Below are positions 35,928 to 43,688 of a stretch of DNA of 64,000 nucleotides, piece by piece. Every line of letters starts with the position of its first letter. Position 1 is the first letter of the stretch. This stretch comes from Catellatospora sp. KI3 (GTDB taxonomy: Bacteria; Actinomycetota; Actinomycetes; Mycobacteriales; Micromonosporaceae), in NCBI RefSeq assembly GCF_029948125.1, contig NZ_JASAMB010000021.1, forward strand, positions 92,223 through 156,222, given 5' to 3'. The position numbers were made by a program, and so were the translations under genes. The notes under the pieces were generated by a model, which worked only from the letters and a program-made list of their open reading frames with translations, was not told where the DNA came from and ran no database searches.

Positions 35928-35985
35928 CCAAGTCGATCATGAATGTACGGGGTCCGAGAACACGACCCCCACCCCGAAAACCCAC

Positions 35986-36110
35986 CCAGCACGACCCACC
36001 CACCCCCACCCCCACTCCCGCTCCCGCTCCCACCCCCACTTCCACTCCCGCTCCCACCCCCACTTCCACTCCCGCTCCCACTCCCACCCGCTCCCGCCTG
36101 CTCCCGCCCG
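35986..36110. repeat. Polypyrimidine tract with 24-bp tandem repeat
   Basis: A nearly pure C/T/A tract. The unit CTCCCACCCCCACTTCCACT plus CCCG occurs twice perfectly (36027-36050 and 36051-36074), with partial units on both sides. It is the first part of the 622-nt gene-free stretch 35909-36530, which also holds a family A copy, a family C copy and a heptamer array. No ORF there has coding character. Confidence 0.85.
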
Positions 36111-36145
36111 CCGCCGCGGCCGCCCCGCCCACCGGCCCTTCTTGC

Positions 36146-36210
36146 ATAGACGCTGGCCTATTACATTGATTTCGATCTTGCCCCAGTCCACGTAATAGGC
36201 CAGCGTCTAT
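36146..36210. repeat. Palindromic repeat family A, copy 2 (compensated variant)
   Basis: Arms ATAGACGCTGGCCTATTAC and GTAATAGGCCAGCGTCTAT pair perfectly over 19 bp. Compared with the other copies, ATTGAC has become ATAGAC and GTCAAT has become GTCTAT, so pairing is preserved. Confidence 0.9.
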
Positions 36211-36249
36211 TTCAAACCCAGGCTCGGAGCCCTCCGGAGTGTGGTCGGT

Positions 36250-36315
36250 GCTGCAGTTTCGGGGAAAGTGCGCGAATCATGGCCCGGATTCGTGCAGTTT
36301 CCCCGAAACTGCAGC
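36250..36315. repeat. Palindromic repeat family C, copy 3
   Basis: 66 bp with arms GCTGCAGTTTCGGGGAAAG and TTTCCCCGAAACTGCAGC, and further ATTCG pairing near the centre. It directly abuts the heptamer array. Confidence 0.9.
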
Positions 36316-36518
36316 GCCCGGCGCCCGGCGCGCGGGGCGCGGGGCGCGGGGCGCGGGGCGCGGGGCGCGGGGCGCGGCGCGCGGCGCGCGGCGCGCGGCG
36401 CGCGGCGCGAGGCGCGAGGCGCGAGGCGCGAGGCGCGAGGCGCGAGGCGCGAGGCGCGAGGCGCGAGGCGCGAGGCGCGAGGCGCGAGGCGCGAGGCGCG
36501 AGGCGCGGGGCGCGGGGC
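36316..36518. repeat. 7-bp tandem array (GCGCGRG type)
   Basis: About 28 copies of a 7-bp unit. The array is ordered: first GGGGCGC units, then GGCGCGC-like units, then about 14 GAGGCGC units, ending in two GGGGCGC units. Block structure suggests slippage or expansion of variant units. It ends 13 nt before the imuB stop codon. Confidence 0.9.
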
Positions 36519-36530
36519 GGTTGGGGTGGG

Positions 36531-38108
36531 TCAGTCGAAGTGGAGGGTGATGGTCCATTCGGCGGCTGACAGGGTGAGCAGGAGGGCGCGGCCGTCGGCC
36601 AGCAGGACCTGGAGGCGTACCGCGCGGACCGCGCGGCGCGAGTCCCACCACTGCTCGTCCACCGGCCACGGCCCGGCCCACCCGACGACCTCGACCGCGC
36701 CGCGCTCCAGCACCAGCCGGTCGGGCTCGGCCGTCAGCTCCAACCGCGCGCTGACCCCCACCAGCTGCCCGTACGCGTCCAGCAGCCGGGCCGGCTGCGG
36801 CTGGTCCAGCACCACCGCCGGTGACGGCGGCGGCAGCCGCCCCGGCCACGGCCCGGCGGGGCGGGCGGCGATCCGCTCGTCGCCCCATGGCACCAGGGTC
36901 GCCTGCTCGCGGGGGTCGCGGCCGCCGCCGAGCACGGCGGTCACCACCGCCTCGGGGCCGAGGATGCCCTGCACCCGGTGCAGGGCGCGGTGGGCCCGGT
37001 CGCGTTCGACGCCGGGGTCGCCCCACAGCCCGGCCTGCAGCCCGACCTGCCGGACCAGCCCGTCCGGGATGAGCCGCAGCGCGACGATGCCCTGGTCGGG
37101 CCGGTCGTGGGTGGTCGCGTGCCGGGACGGGCCCGGCCCGAGCTGCCGCCGCGTGATCCAGCCTTCGAGCTGCCAGCGGGTACGGTCGGCGATGCCGCCC
37201 GCGGTCAGGATGCCGTCGTGGCGCCATACCCGGTGCAGTTCGCGGCCGTCGGCGGTGACCGCGGCGATCGCCAGCCGCGTGCACGCCATGCCGTATCCGG
37301 CCAGCCGTTCGTGCAGCCGCTCGGCCAGCGCGCGGGCCGCGAACGCGGCCGTGTCGACCCGGTTCACGGGCTCGTCGAACCGCTCGTCGACCTCCAGGTC
37401 CGGCGGCGCCTGCCGGACGGCGAGCGGCCGGTCGTCGCGTCCGGCGGCCAGGTGCTGGGCCAGGGCCGCGTCCAGCCCGAACCGGGCCAGCACGTCGCTG
37501 GGCGGCAGGGCCGCGAAGGCGCCGAGGGTGGTGATGCCCAGCCGCCGCAGCAGCCCGGCCAGCTGGGGCCGGTCCAGCGTGCCCACCGGCATCCCGGCCA
37601 GGAACTCGGGCGTCCGGCCGGGCGGCACGACGCGGCCCATCCGGGCGGCGAGCAGGGCCGCGAAGGTGCCGTCAGCGACGCCGATCTGGGCCTCGACCCG
37701 GCACTCCTGGGCCACCTGCTCGATGATCCGCTCGGCGGCGGCCTCCTCGCCGCCGTGGTAGCGGGCCGGGCCGCGGGCCGCGAACGCGCACACCCCGGCC
37801 CGCAGCACCGCCACCGAGGCGGCCACCTCCTCGACCGCGGCCAGCACCGGTTCGAAGGCGCGCACGTCGCGCACCGGGTCGTAGTCGACGGCGATCAGCT
37901 GCGGGCAGCGGGCCTGTGCCTCCCGTTTGCGCAGCCCGCGGCGTACGCCCTCGGCGCGGGCGGCGGCGGAGGAGGCCACCACCCGGTTGGCGTGCAGCAC
38001 CGCGACGGGGCGGTCGGCGGGCACGCCGTCGATGAGGTCCGCGGCGATGACGGGCCAGTCGGGGCACCAGACGAGCATGGTGCGCAGGGTGTCGCGCATC
38101 GCGCTCAC
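36531..38108 (-). CDS. imuB: ImuB, catalytically inactive Y-family polymerase of the mutasome
   Basis: A 525-aa Y-family-like protein (MLVWCPDWPVIAADLIDG at the N-terminus) that lacks the DxD and DE catalytic acids of DinB. ImuB bridges DnaE2, ImuA' and the beta clamp. The fingers/palm-like region (VVASSAAARAEGVRRGLRKR, then EAQARCPQL), HhH region and little-finger part are visible. The GTG at 38108 overlaps the imuA' stop as GTGA; an ATG at 38099 is the alternative. Confidence 0.92.
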   Translation of the reverse strand: MSAMRDTLRTMLVWCPDWPVIAADLIDGVPADRPVAVLHANRVVASSAAARAEGVRRGLRKREAQARCPQLIAVDYDPVRDVRAFEPVLAAVEEVAASVAVLRAGVCAFAARGPARYHGGEEAAAERIIEQVAQECRVEAQIGVADGTFAALLAARMGRVVPPGRTPEFLAGMPVGTLDRPQLAGLLRRLGITTLGAFAALPPSDVLARFGLDAALAQHLAAGRDDRPLAVRQAPPDLEVDERFDEPVNRVDTAAFAARALAERLHERLAGYGMACTRLAIAAVTADGRELHRVWRHDGILTAGGIADRTRWQLEGWITRRQLGPGPSRHATTHDRPDQGIVALRLIPDGLVRQVGLQAGLWGDPGVERDRAHRALHRVQGILGPEAVVTAVLGGGRDPREQATLVPWGDERIAARPAGPWPGRLPPPSPAVVLDQPQPARLLDAYGQLVGVSARLELTAEPDRLVLERGAVEVVGWAGPWPVDEQWWDSRRAVRAVRLQVLLADGRALLLTLSAAEWTITLHFD

Positions 38109-38881
38109 ACCAGGTGCAGTCGGCGGACGGGCGTGTCGGAGTGCCCGGGGACGGCCGGGGGCGGGGACACCTCGGCGCTGACCTTGCCGTACAGGGTGGC
38201 GGCCAGGCCCGCGGTGGCGGGCAGCCACACCGTGGCGCGGCGGGGGCGGGCGGCGGCGCCCCGGCCGGACGCGCTGATGCTCAGCTCCCGGCCGAGCAGC
38301 CGCCCCCGGCCGGGGCCGAGGCCCTGCCAGGCGCCGTCGACCAGGCTGAGGGTGAGGTCGGCGCCGTCCCAGGTGCGGCCGGGGCCGCAGAACGGGACCA
38401 GTACGCTGCCGCGCTGGCGGGCCCTGGCGGCGAGCTGGCCGCGCACGGTGGGGGCGACCGGTCCGGGCGGGGCGACCACGACCACGTCGAACCCGTCGAG
38501 CAGCGCCCCGGCCACGGTGGCCCACTGCGGCCCGGGGTGGGGCACCAGGGCGAACCGCTCCAGCACGATGCCCAGTTCGGCGGCGGCGGCCATACCCAGG
38601 GTGGGCAGGCCGACCACGGCGCACCAGGAGCCGGCGGCCGACGCGGCGGACAGCAGCGACAGCAGCAGCGAGGTGGTCCCGCCGCAGCCCGGGTCGGGGC
38701 TGGGGGCGACCGCGACCGTGCTGCCCCGGCGCAGCCCGCCGGGCATGAGCCGACGCAGTTCCGGCAGCACCGGCAGCGTACGGTCGGTGCTGAGGCCGGC
38801 GCCGTCGGCGACGAGGTCGCTGGCCCGCCGCACCGATTCGTGCCGAAACTCCACCGGCCGGGCCAGGCTCAGCCCCGCCAT
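38105..38881 (-). CDS. imuA': ImuA', RecA-like mutasome accessory protein
   Basis: A 258-aa protein with a degenerate RecA-like core. It has STVAVAPSPDPGCGGTTSLL where a Walker A would be, and FDVVVVAPPGPVAPT as the hydrophobic strand. It interacts with ImuB in mycobacteria and is needed for DnaE2-dependent mutagenesis. The ATG has GGGGGCGG upstream. Translation is coupled to imuB. The upstream HEPN gene ends 100 nt before it. Confidence 0.88.
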   Translation of the reverse strand: MAGLSLARPVEFRHESVRRASDLVADGAGLSTDRTLPVLPELRRLMPGGLRRGSTVAVAPSPDPGCGGTTSLLLSLLSAASAAGSWCAVVGLPTLGMAAAAELGIVLERFALVPHPGPQWATVAGALLDGFDVVVVAPPGPVAPTVRGQLAARARQRGSVLVPFCGPGRTWDGADLTLSLVDGAWQGLGPGRGRLLGRELSISASGRGAAARPRRATVWLPATAGLAATLYGKVSAEVSPPPAVPGHSDTPVRRLHLV

Positions 38882-38981
38882 GGCGTCCGCCCCCTGTCGT
38901 CGCGATCGGTAGTCGGGTGCCCCGCGGATGCGGGCTTGAATGTGGAAGTCGTGGGCGCCGCAGGGGGCGGCGGCGCGGGTG

Positions 38982-39389
38982 TCAGGCCGCGAGGTCGAGC
39001 ATCTGCTCGATCAGCTCGATGAAGCGACCCGCCTGCTGCCGGATGGTGTCGACCTCTTCGGCGGTGACCCGCGCGATGCCCGCCTCGGCCGCGGACCGCT
39101 TGGCGGCACCGGCGGAGAAGAACGTCGACCAGGGGGTCAGCTCGGGGGCCACCATGCTCAACAGGATCCAGACGCTGGTGATCTGCTTGCGGCGCGCGGG
39201 CGCGGGGGTGGCCCGGGCGGCGATGACCGCGGCGGCGGCACGCAGCGCGGCCAGGTGGGCGGCGGCGTACTGCTGGGCGCGGTCGCTCGGGGCGTGTGCC
39301 TCGGCGAGTCCGCGGCGGGCCAGGTTCATCAGCTCGATCGGGGTCCGGTGGGGCAGCGTGTGCGCCGGCACCGTCGTGGTGGCTCTCAT
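38982..39389 (-). CDS. SAV_6107-type HEPN domain protein
   Basis: A 135-aa all-helical protein (PIELMNLARRGLAEAHAPSD, then SVWILLSMVAPELTPWSTFF) resembling the SAV_6107 HEPN family, found beside imuA'-imuB in many actinobacteria. The RxxxxH catalytic motif of HEPN ribonucleases is not visible, so it may be a non-enzymatic member. The ATG at 39389 has GAGGAGGG about 12 nt upstream. An earlier ATG at 39473 lacks an SD. Position suggests it is the first gene of the mutasome operon; its role is untested. Confidence 0.75.
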   Translation of the reverse strand: MRATTTVPAHTLPHRTPIELMNLARRGLAEAHAPSDRAQQYAAAHLAALRAAAAVIAARATPAPARRKQITSVWILLSMVAPELTPWSTFFSAGAAKRSAAEAGIARVTAEEVDTIRQQAGRFIELIEQMLDLAA

Positions 39390-39727
39390 CTCGGCGGTTC
39401 CCTCCTCGTCGGCCACGAGCGGCCGCGTCTGGCGTATCGCCACCGTGCGGCGTCGCACGGCTACTGACGACATGCCCACGTTCACCAGCTGTCTCACCAG
39501 CCACGGAGGAAGAGCGTGGAGTTGCGGTGCCGGTCGGGCGTGGAGCTTCCCCACGCCACGCCCGGACCGGCACGCCGGTCGGGCGCGTCGCGCGCTGCCC
39601 GGGGGTCGGTGGGCAGCGTGCGACGTCCCGCCTGCGATCGGCGAAGCCGCGAATCTTCGCCGACCAATGACGGTGTCGCGAACACCGTCCCAGGGTTCGC
39701 GTCGCGAACCGCTTCCCCTGGAGAACA
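39390..39727 (-). other. Hairpin-rich leader of the HEPN-imuA'-imuB operon
   Basis: At least four strong hairpins follow one another. They are GTGCCGGTC.GGGCGTG with CACGCCCGGACCGGCAC (39527-39573), TCGGCGAA/TTCGCCGA (39638-39663), GACGGTGT/ACACCGTC (39669-39689) and GGTTCGCG/CGCGAACC (39694-39710). The 500-nt gap 39390-39889 shows no convincing coding frame. The structure suggests a regulatory leader or a small RNA. Confidence 0.6.
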
Positions 39728-39769
39728 TCTTCAGTTCAACATCACTGTTCTTCAGTTCAACATCATTGT
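39728..39769. repeat. 21-bp tandem duplication upstream of the mutasome operon
   Basis: TCTTCAGTTCAACATCACTG plus T (39728-39748) is followed directly by the same unit with one change (39749-39769). It sits next to two SOS-like boxes. AT-rich content contrasts with the surroundings. Confidence 0.85.
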
Positions 39770-39770
39770 C

Positions 39771-39786
39771 TCGAACACCTGTCCGA
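39771..39786. promoter_or_regulatory. LexA-like SOS box 1
   Basis: TCGAACACCTGTCCGA fits TCGAAC-N4-GTTCGA with one mismatch. With the second box 24 bp away it probably controls the leftward mutasome operon. Confidence 0.65.
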
Positions 39787-39794
39787 ACAACGAG

Positions 39795-39810
39795 TAGAAC
39801 ATTAGTTCGA
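39795..39810. promoter_or_regulatory. LexA-like SOS box 2
   Basis: TAGAACATTAGTTCGA fits TCGAAC-N4-GTTCGA with one mismatch and has a perfect GAAC/GTTC core. It lies 44 bp from the EamA -35 box. Confidence 0.65.
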
Positions 39811-39853
39811 TAACCCCCGGTTGTAAACCCTGACCCGCCGCGTAAGGACCAAA

Positions 39854-39883
39854 TTGAGATACGTACGTGACACCAGGTAGCCT
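39854..39883 (+). promoter_or_regulatory. Leaderless promoter of the EamA gene
   Basis: TTGAGA, an 18-bp spacer and TAGCCT end 6 nt before the GTG start, so transcription should begin at or near the start codon. Confidence 0.7.
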
Positions 39884-39889
39884 CGACCA

Positions 39890-40885
39890 GTGCCGTTCCG
39901 CTCCCGGCCCACCCTGGGCATGCTCATGGTCCTGCTCTCAGGGCTGCTGTTCGCGCTCAACGGCACCGCCTCCAAGCTGATCCTGCGCGGCGGCGTCAGC
40001 GCACCCGACCTGACCACGCTGCGCGCCCTGGGCGCCTGCCTCGGCCTGGTCGTGCTGGGCGCCGCGCTGCGGCCGGGGCTGCGCCGGTTCCGGGTCACCG
40101 CCCGGCAGCTGCCGCTGCTGATCGCGTACGGCCTGACCGGCTTCTTCGGCGTCCCGCTGCTCTACTTCGTCGCCATCTCCCGCATGCCCGTCGGCATCGC
40201 GCTGCTGTTCGAGTACACCGCGCCGCTGCTGGTCGCCCTGTGGGCCCGCTTCGGCCAGCACCAGCCCGTCCGCCCGCGCCTGTGGGCCGGCCTGCTGCTG
40301 TGCCTGCTCGGCCTCGCCTGCGTCGCCGAGGTATGGGGCGACCTGCGCCTGGACAGCGTCGGCCTGGCCGCCGGACTCGGCGCGGCCGCCCTGCTCGCCT
40401 GCTACTACATCCTCGGCGCCCAGGGCGTGGCCAGCCGCGACACCATCTCGCTCACCGGCTGGGCCTTCGGCGTGTCGGCCCTGGCCGGACTGCTGCTGCG
40501 CCTGGCCACCGGCACCGCCCCGGACTGGAGCGCGCTGGCCGGGCACACCGCGGGCGGCACGCCGCTCTGGCTGCTGGCCGCCTACCTGCTCGTGCTCGGC
40601 ACGATCGTGCCGTACCTGCTGGTCGCCGGGGCCCTGCGGCACCTGCCCGCCACCAGCGTCGGCATCCTCGGCATGGTGGAGCCGGTCTTCGCCACCGCGG
40701 CCGCCTGGCTGGTGCTGGGCGAGTGGCTGAACCCGGCCCAGCTGGCGGGCGGCGCGCTGGTGCTGGTCGGGGTGGTGCTCGCCGAGACCGCGCGGGTGCC
40801 CGCGGCGCTGCTGGAACCGGTGGCGCTGGGGCAGAATGAGAGCCATGTCGCACCCGAACGTGACCGCAGTCCAGCACGCCCTTGA
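39890..40885 (+). CDS. EamA/DMT-family transporter
   Basis: A 331-aa membrane protein with ten hydrophobic segments in two EamA repeats (first around LMVLLSGLLFALNGTASKL; second around GLAAGLGAAALLACYYILGA). The DMT motif near the end, GMVEPVFATAAAWLVLGEWL, is typical of RhtA/YdcZ-like exporters of amino acids or metabolites. The start is a leaderless GTG. The 3' end overlaps the next gene by 41 nt, which suggests coupling with the YbaK-like and GNAT genes. Confidence 0.9.
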   Translation: MPFRSRPTLGMLMVLLSGLLFALNGTASKLILRGGVSAPDLTTLRALGACLGLVVLGAALRPGLRRFRVTARQLPLLIAYGLTGFFGVPLLYFVAISRMPVGIALLFEYTAPLLVALWARFGQHQPVRPRLWAGLLLCLLGLACVAEVWGDLRLDSVGLAAGLGAAALLACYYILGAQGVASRDTISLTGWAFGVSALAGLLLRLATGTAPDWSALAGHTAGGTPLWLLAAYLLVLGTIVPYLLVAGALRHLPATSVGILGMVEPVFATAAAWLVLGEWLNPAQLAGGALVLVGVVLAETARVPAALLEPVALGQNESHVAPERDRSPARP

Positions 40886-41336
40886 CGCCGCCGACGCGCG
40901 CGACTCCTCCGGCGCTGGCTGCCAGGTGATCGAGCTGGACGACGGCGTGCACACCGCCGTCGCGGCCGCGCAGGCGCTCGGGGTCGAGGTCGGCCAGATC
41001 GCCAACTCGCTGATCTTCGAGGTGGGCGGCGAGCCGCTGCTGGTGCTCACCTCCGGCCGCCACCGCGTCGACACCGCCCGGGTCGCCGCCGACCTCGGCG
41101 TGCCGAAGCTGCACCGGGCCAGCCCGGAGTTCGTCCGCGAGCACACCGGCCAGCCCATCGGCGGCGTCGCCCCGCTCGGCCACCCCAAGCCGGTGCGCAC
41201 GCTCATCGACACCGCCCTGGCCGAGTACGACCAGATCTGGGCCGCGGGCGGGGTGCCCCGCGCGGTCTTCCCCATCACCTACCCCGAGCTGCTGCGGGTC
41301 ACCTCGGCCGCCCCGGCTCAGGTGGCGGCCGCATGA
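40845..41336 (+). CDS. YbaK/EbsC-type aminoacyl-tRNA deacylase
   Basis: A 163-aa single-domain protein of the YbaK/ProX editing family, which hydrolyses mischarged aminoacyl-tRNAs. Visible features are VIELDDGVHTAVAAAQALG near the start, then ANSLIFEVGGEPLLVLTSG and the GIxPLGH-like GGVAPLGHPKPV. The ATG at 40845 is preferred; an ATG at 40836 would add three residues. It overlaps both neighbours, so it is part of a three-gene operon. Confidence 0.88.
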   Translation: MSHPNVTAVQHALDAADARDSSGAGCQVIELDDGVHTAVAAAQALGVEVGQIANSLIFEVGGEPLLVLTSGRHRVDTARVAADLGVPKLHRASPEFVREHTGQPIGGVAPLGHPKPVRTLIDTALAEYDQIWAAGGVPRAVFPITYPELLRVTSAAPAQVAAA

Positions 41337-41896
41337 GGCTGGTGGCCTGGACGCCGGACGACCTGTCCCGGCGGATGGACGACGTGCTGTTGGTGTTCGG
41401 CGAGGCGATGTCGTACCAGGCCGACGCCCTGGCGGTGCGGCGCGGCTACATCACCACCCACCTGCGGCGGCCGCAGTTCCGGGCCGTGGCCGGGCTCAGC
41501 CTCCAGGGCCACCTGCTCGGCTTCGCGTACGGCTACCACTCCGCCCCCGGCCAGTGGTGGCACGACGTGGTCAGCACCGTGCTGTCCGACACCCAGCGCG
41601 GTCAGTGGATGTCCGACTGCTTCGAGGTCGTGGAGCTGCACGTACGCCCCAGCGCGCAGGGCCACGGCCTGGGCGAGGCGCAGCTGCGGGCGCTGCTGTC
41701 GATGACCCGCGCCCGGACCACCCTGCTGTCCACTCCCGAGGCCGACGAGCAGGCCTCCCGCGCCTGGCGCCTCTACCGCCGCACCGGCTTCTCCGACGTC
41801 TGCCGCCACCTGATGTTCCCCGGCGACCCCCGCCCCTTCGCCATCCTCGGCAACACCCTCCCGATCCCCGCCGCCCCCTCGCCCCGCCTTGCATGA
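41333..41896 (+). CDS. GNAT-family N-acetyltransferase
   Basis: A 187-aa acetyltransferase with the acetyl-CoA loop VELHVRPSAQGHGLGEAQLR, and C-terminal WRLYRRTGFSDV. Its ATG overlaps the preceding stop as ATGA. In my recollection a GNAT gene (Rv2170) sits in the same relative place in M. tuberculosis. Substrate unknown. Confidence 0.87.
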   Translation: MRLVAWTPDDLSRRMDDVLLVFGEAMSYQADALAVRRGYITTHLRRPQFRAVAGLSLQGHLLGFAYGYHSAPGQWWHDVVSTVLSDTQRGQWMSDCFEVVELHVRPSAQGHGLGEAQLRALLSMTRARTTLLSTPEADEQASRAWRLYRRTGFSDVCRHLMFPGDPRPFAILGNTLPIPAAPSPRLA

Positions 41897-41929
41897 ACGC
41901 TGACCGGGAGGAGGGCTGGGCGGGCAGAG

Positions 41930-42646
41930 TCAGGTGAGGACTTTGCGGACTATGCCCATGAGCTGGCCCAGGCCCAGGACGGCCAGGGTCAGCCACAGCA
42001 CCATCATCATGGTGACCACGCCGGCGGCCAGGTCCGCGCCGATCTGGGTGGTGGCCACCGCGGCGAGCAGCAGCGAGAGCAGGGTGAGCCAGACGCGGGT
42101 GCCGTGGTCGCCGATCGTCGCCGACCCGGCCGCGCGCAGCCCGACCGCCCCGGCCCGCGCGCGGACGTACTCGTGCAGCCACACCAGCGCCACGCACAGC
42201 AGCACCGCGGTGGGCTGCGCGCCGAGCGCGGCCAGCGCCGCCAGCCAGCACATCTCGCTCATCCGGTCGAGCATCGCCCGGTAGAAGCCGCCCAACCGGG
42301 TCGAGCGGCGCAGCAGCACCGCCAGCGTCTGCCCGACCGTGTCGGCGCCGACGCCGAGCAGCAGCGCCACCGCCGCCAGCGCGGGCCAGGCGCCACCGCG
42401 GGCCGCCAGCAGCGGCACCAGCACCGCGCATGCCGCGGCGATCAGCATCGGGTACGACGGCCGCAGCCCGAACCGCGCCAGCACCCCGCCGACCGTGAAC
42501 GCGATCCGCAGCCACCGGCGCAGCAGCGGCCCGGCGTGGCGCGGATCGAACCCGTCGTGCGTGCTCGACCAGCCCGCGACGTAGGCGTCCCAGCTCATCG
42601 GTGCCACCACGGCCTGCGGCGGCGCCGGTGTCGTCGGTGTCGTCAT
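41930..42646 (-). CDS. CDP-alcohol phosphatidyltransferase-like membrane protein with degenerate motif
   Basis: A 238-aa polytopic protein. An N-terminal amphipathic stretch (SWDAYVAGWSSTHDGF) precedes about six membrane segments. The region GADTVGQTLAVLLRRSTRLG, then FYRAMLDRMSEM sits where the family has DxxDGxxARx8GxxxDxxxD, but most of the acidic residues are missing. It may be non-catalytic or a different enzyme. The ATG at 42646 is in a G-rich context; MSWDAY at 42598 is an alternative. It follows metF by 41 nt. Confidence 0.6.
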   Translation of the reverse strand: MTTPTTPAPPQAVVAPMSWDAYVAGWSSTHDGFDPRHAGPLLRRWLRIAFTVGGVLARFGLRPSYPMLIAAACAVLVPLLAARGGAWPALAAVALLLGVGADTVGQTLAVLLRRSTRLGGFYRAMLDRMSEMCWLAALAALGAQPTAVLLCVALVWLHEYVRARAGAVGLRAAGSATIGDHGTRVWLTLLSLLLAAVATTQIGADLAAGVVTMMMVLWLTLAVLGLGQLMGIVRKVLT

Positions 42647-42657
42647 ACCCCCCACTT

Positions 42658-42675
42658 CCGGCCGGTATCGGCCGG
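42658..42675 (-). terminator. Short hairpin after metF
   Basis: CCGGCCG, GTAT, CGGCCGG between metF and the downstream membrane gene. It could attenuate rather than stop transcription because no T-run follows. Confidence 0.4.
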
Positions 42676-42687
42676 CTCGGGCGGGGG

Positions 42688-43608
42688 CTACACCGTGGCG
42701 CCCACCCGAAGCCGCTGCCACACCTCGCGCGTGGCAGTCGACCGGTTCAACGTGATGAAGTGCAGGCCGGGTGCGCCCTCGGCCAGAAGCTTCGCGCTCA
42801 GTTCGGTCGCGACCTCGACACCGATCGCCCGCACCGCCTGCGGGTCGTCGGCGACCGCGCGCAGCCGCTGCGCCAGGTCGGCCGGGAACGCCGCCCCGGA
42901 CAGCTGCGCCATCCGCTCGATCTGGCTGACGTTGGTCACCGGCATCACGCCCGGGATGATCGGCACGTCGCAGCCGGACGCGTGCACGGCGTCGCGCAGC
43001 CGTGCCCAGTCCTCCCAGTTGAAGAAGAACTGCGTGATCGCGTAGTCGGCCCCGGCCCGGCACTTGCGCACGAAGTAAGCCACGTCGGAGTCGAAGTCGG
43101 GCGAGCGCGGGTGCTTCTCCGGGAACGCGGCCACCCCGACGCAGTAGTCGCCGCTCTCCTTGAGCAGCCGCACCAGGTCGTCGGCGTGGTGCAGCCCCTG
43201 CGGGTGGGCCGTCCACTCGGCCTGCGGGTCGCTGCCCGGCGGGTCGCCCCGCAGCGCCAGCACGTTGCGCACGCCCGCGTCGGAGTAGTGCCCGATCACG
43301 TGCCGCAGCTCGGCGACCGAGTGGTTGACCGCGGTCAGGTGCCCCAGCGGCAGCAGCGTCGTCTCGGTGGCGATCCGCTCGGTGAGCTGCACGGTCGTGT
43401 CGCGCGTGCTGCCGCCCGCGCCGTACGTGATGGAGACGAACGAGGGCTGCAGCGACTCCAGCTCCCGGATCGTCTGCCAGAGCGTCCGCTCGCCGTCGGG
43501 CGTCTTCGGCGGGAAGAACTCGAACGAGAACGTGGGCTCCCCCGCCGACAGCAGGTCACGGACCGTCGGGCGAGGCCCGGGCATGGTGGAGGGAGCACGC
43601 AGTGTCAC
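42688..43608 (-). CDS. metF: Methylenetetrahydrofolate reductase
   Basis: A 306-aa FAD-binding TIM-barrel enzyme reducing 5,10-methylene-THF to 5-methyl-THF for methionine synthesis. Signatures include [15 protein letters not shown] with the catalytic Glu, [25 protein letters not shown] and [14 protein letters not shown]. The GTG at 43608 lies 7 nt after TAGAGT and lacks an SD, so the mRNA is probably leaderless. Length is normal for the family. Confidence 0.94.
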   Translation of the reverse strand: MTLRAPSTMPGPRPTVRDLLSAGEPTFSFEFFPPKTPDGERTLWQTIRELESLQPSFVSITYGAGGSTRDTTVQLTERIATETTLLPLGHLTAVNHSVAELRHVIGHYSDAGVRNVLALRGDPPGSDPQAEWTAHPQGLHHADDLVRLLKESGDYCVGVAAFPEKHPRSPDFDSDVAYFVRKCRAGADYAITQFFFNWEDWARLRDAVHASGCDVPIIPGVMPVTNVSQIERMAQLSGAAFPADLAQRLRAVADDPQAVRAIGVEVATELSAKLLAEGAPGLHFITLNRSTATREVWQRLRVGATV

Positions 43609-43688
43609 CCTGCCGACTCTATCGGCCACGGCGCCCGAGAGGTCGATCCGTCTCAGGGTGTGGCGGCCGTACCCCCTGGTGATCATGC

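Noticed and set aside
36239..36569. Repeat-encoded Arg-Gly-Ala peptides in the heptamer array
   Set aside because: Open only because 7-bp units lack stops in these frames; no start signals or conservation expected.
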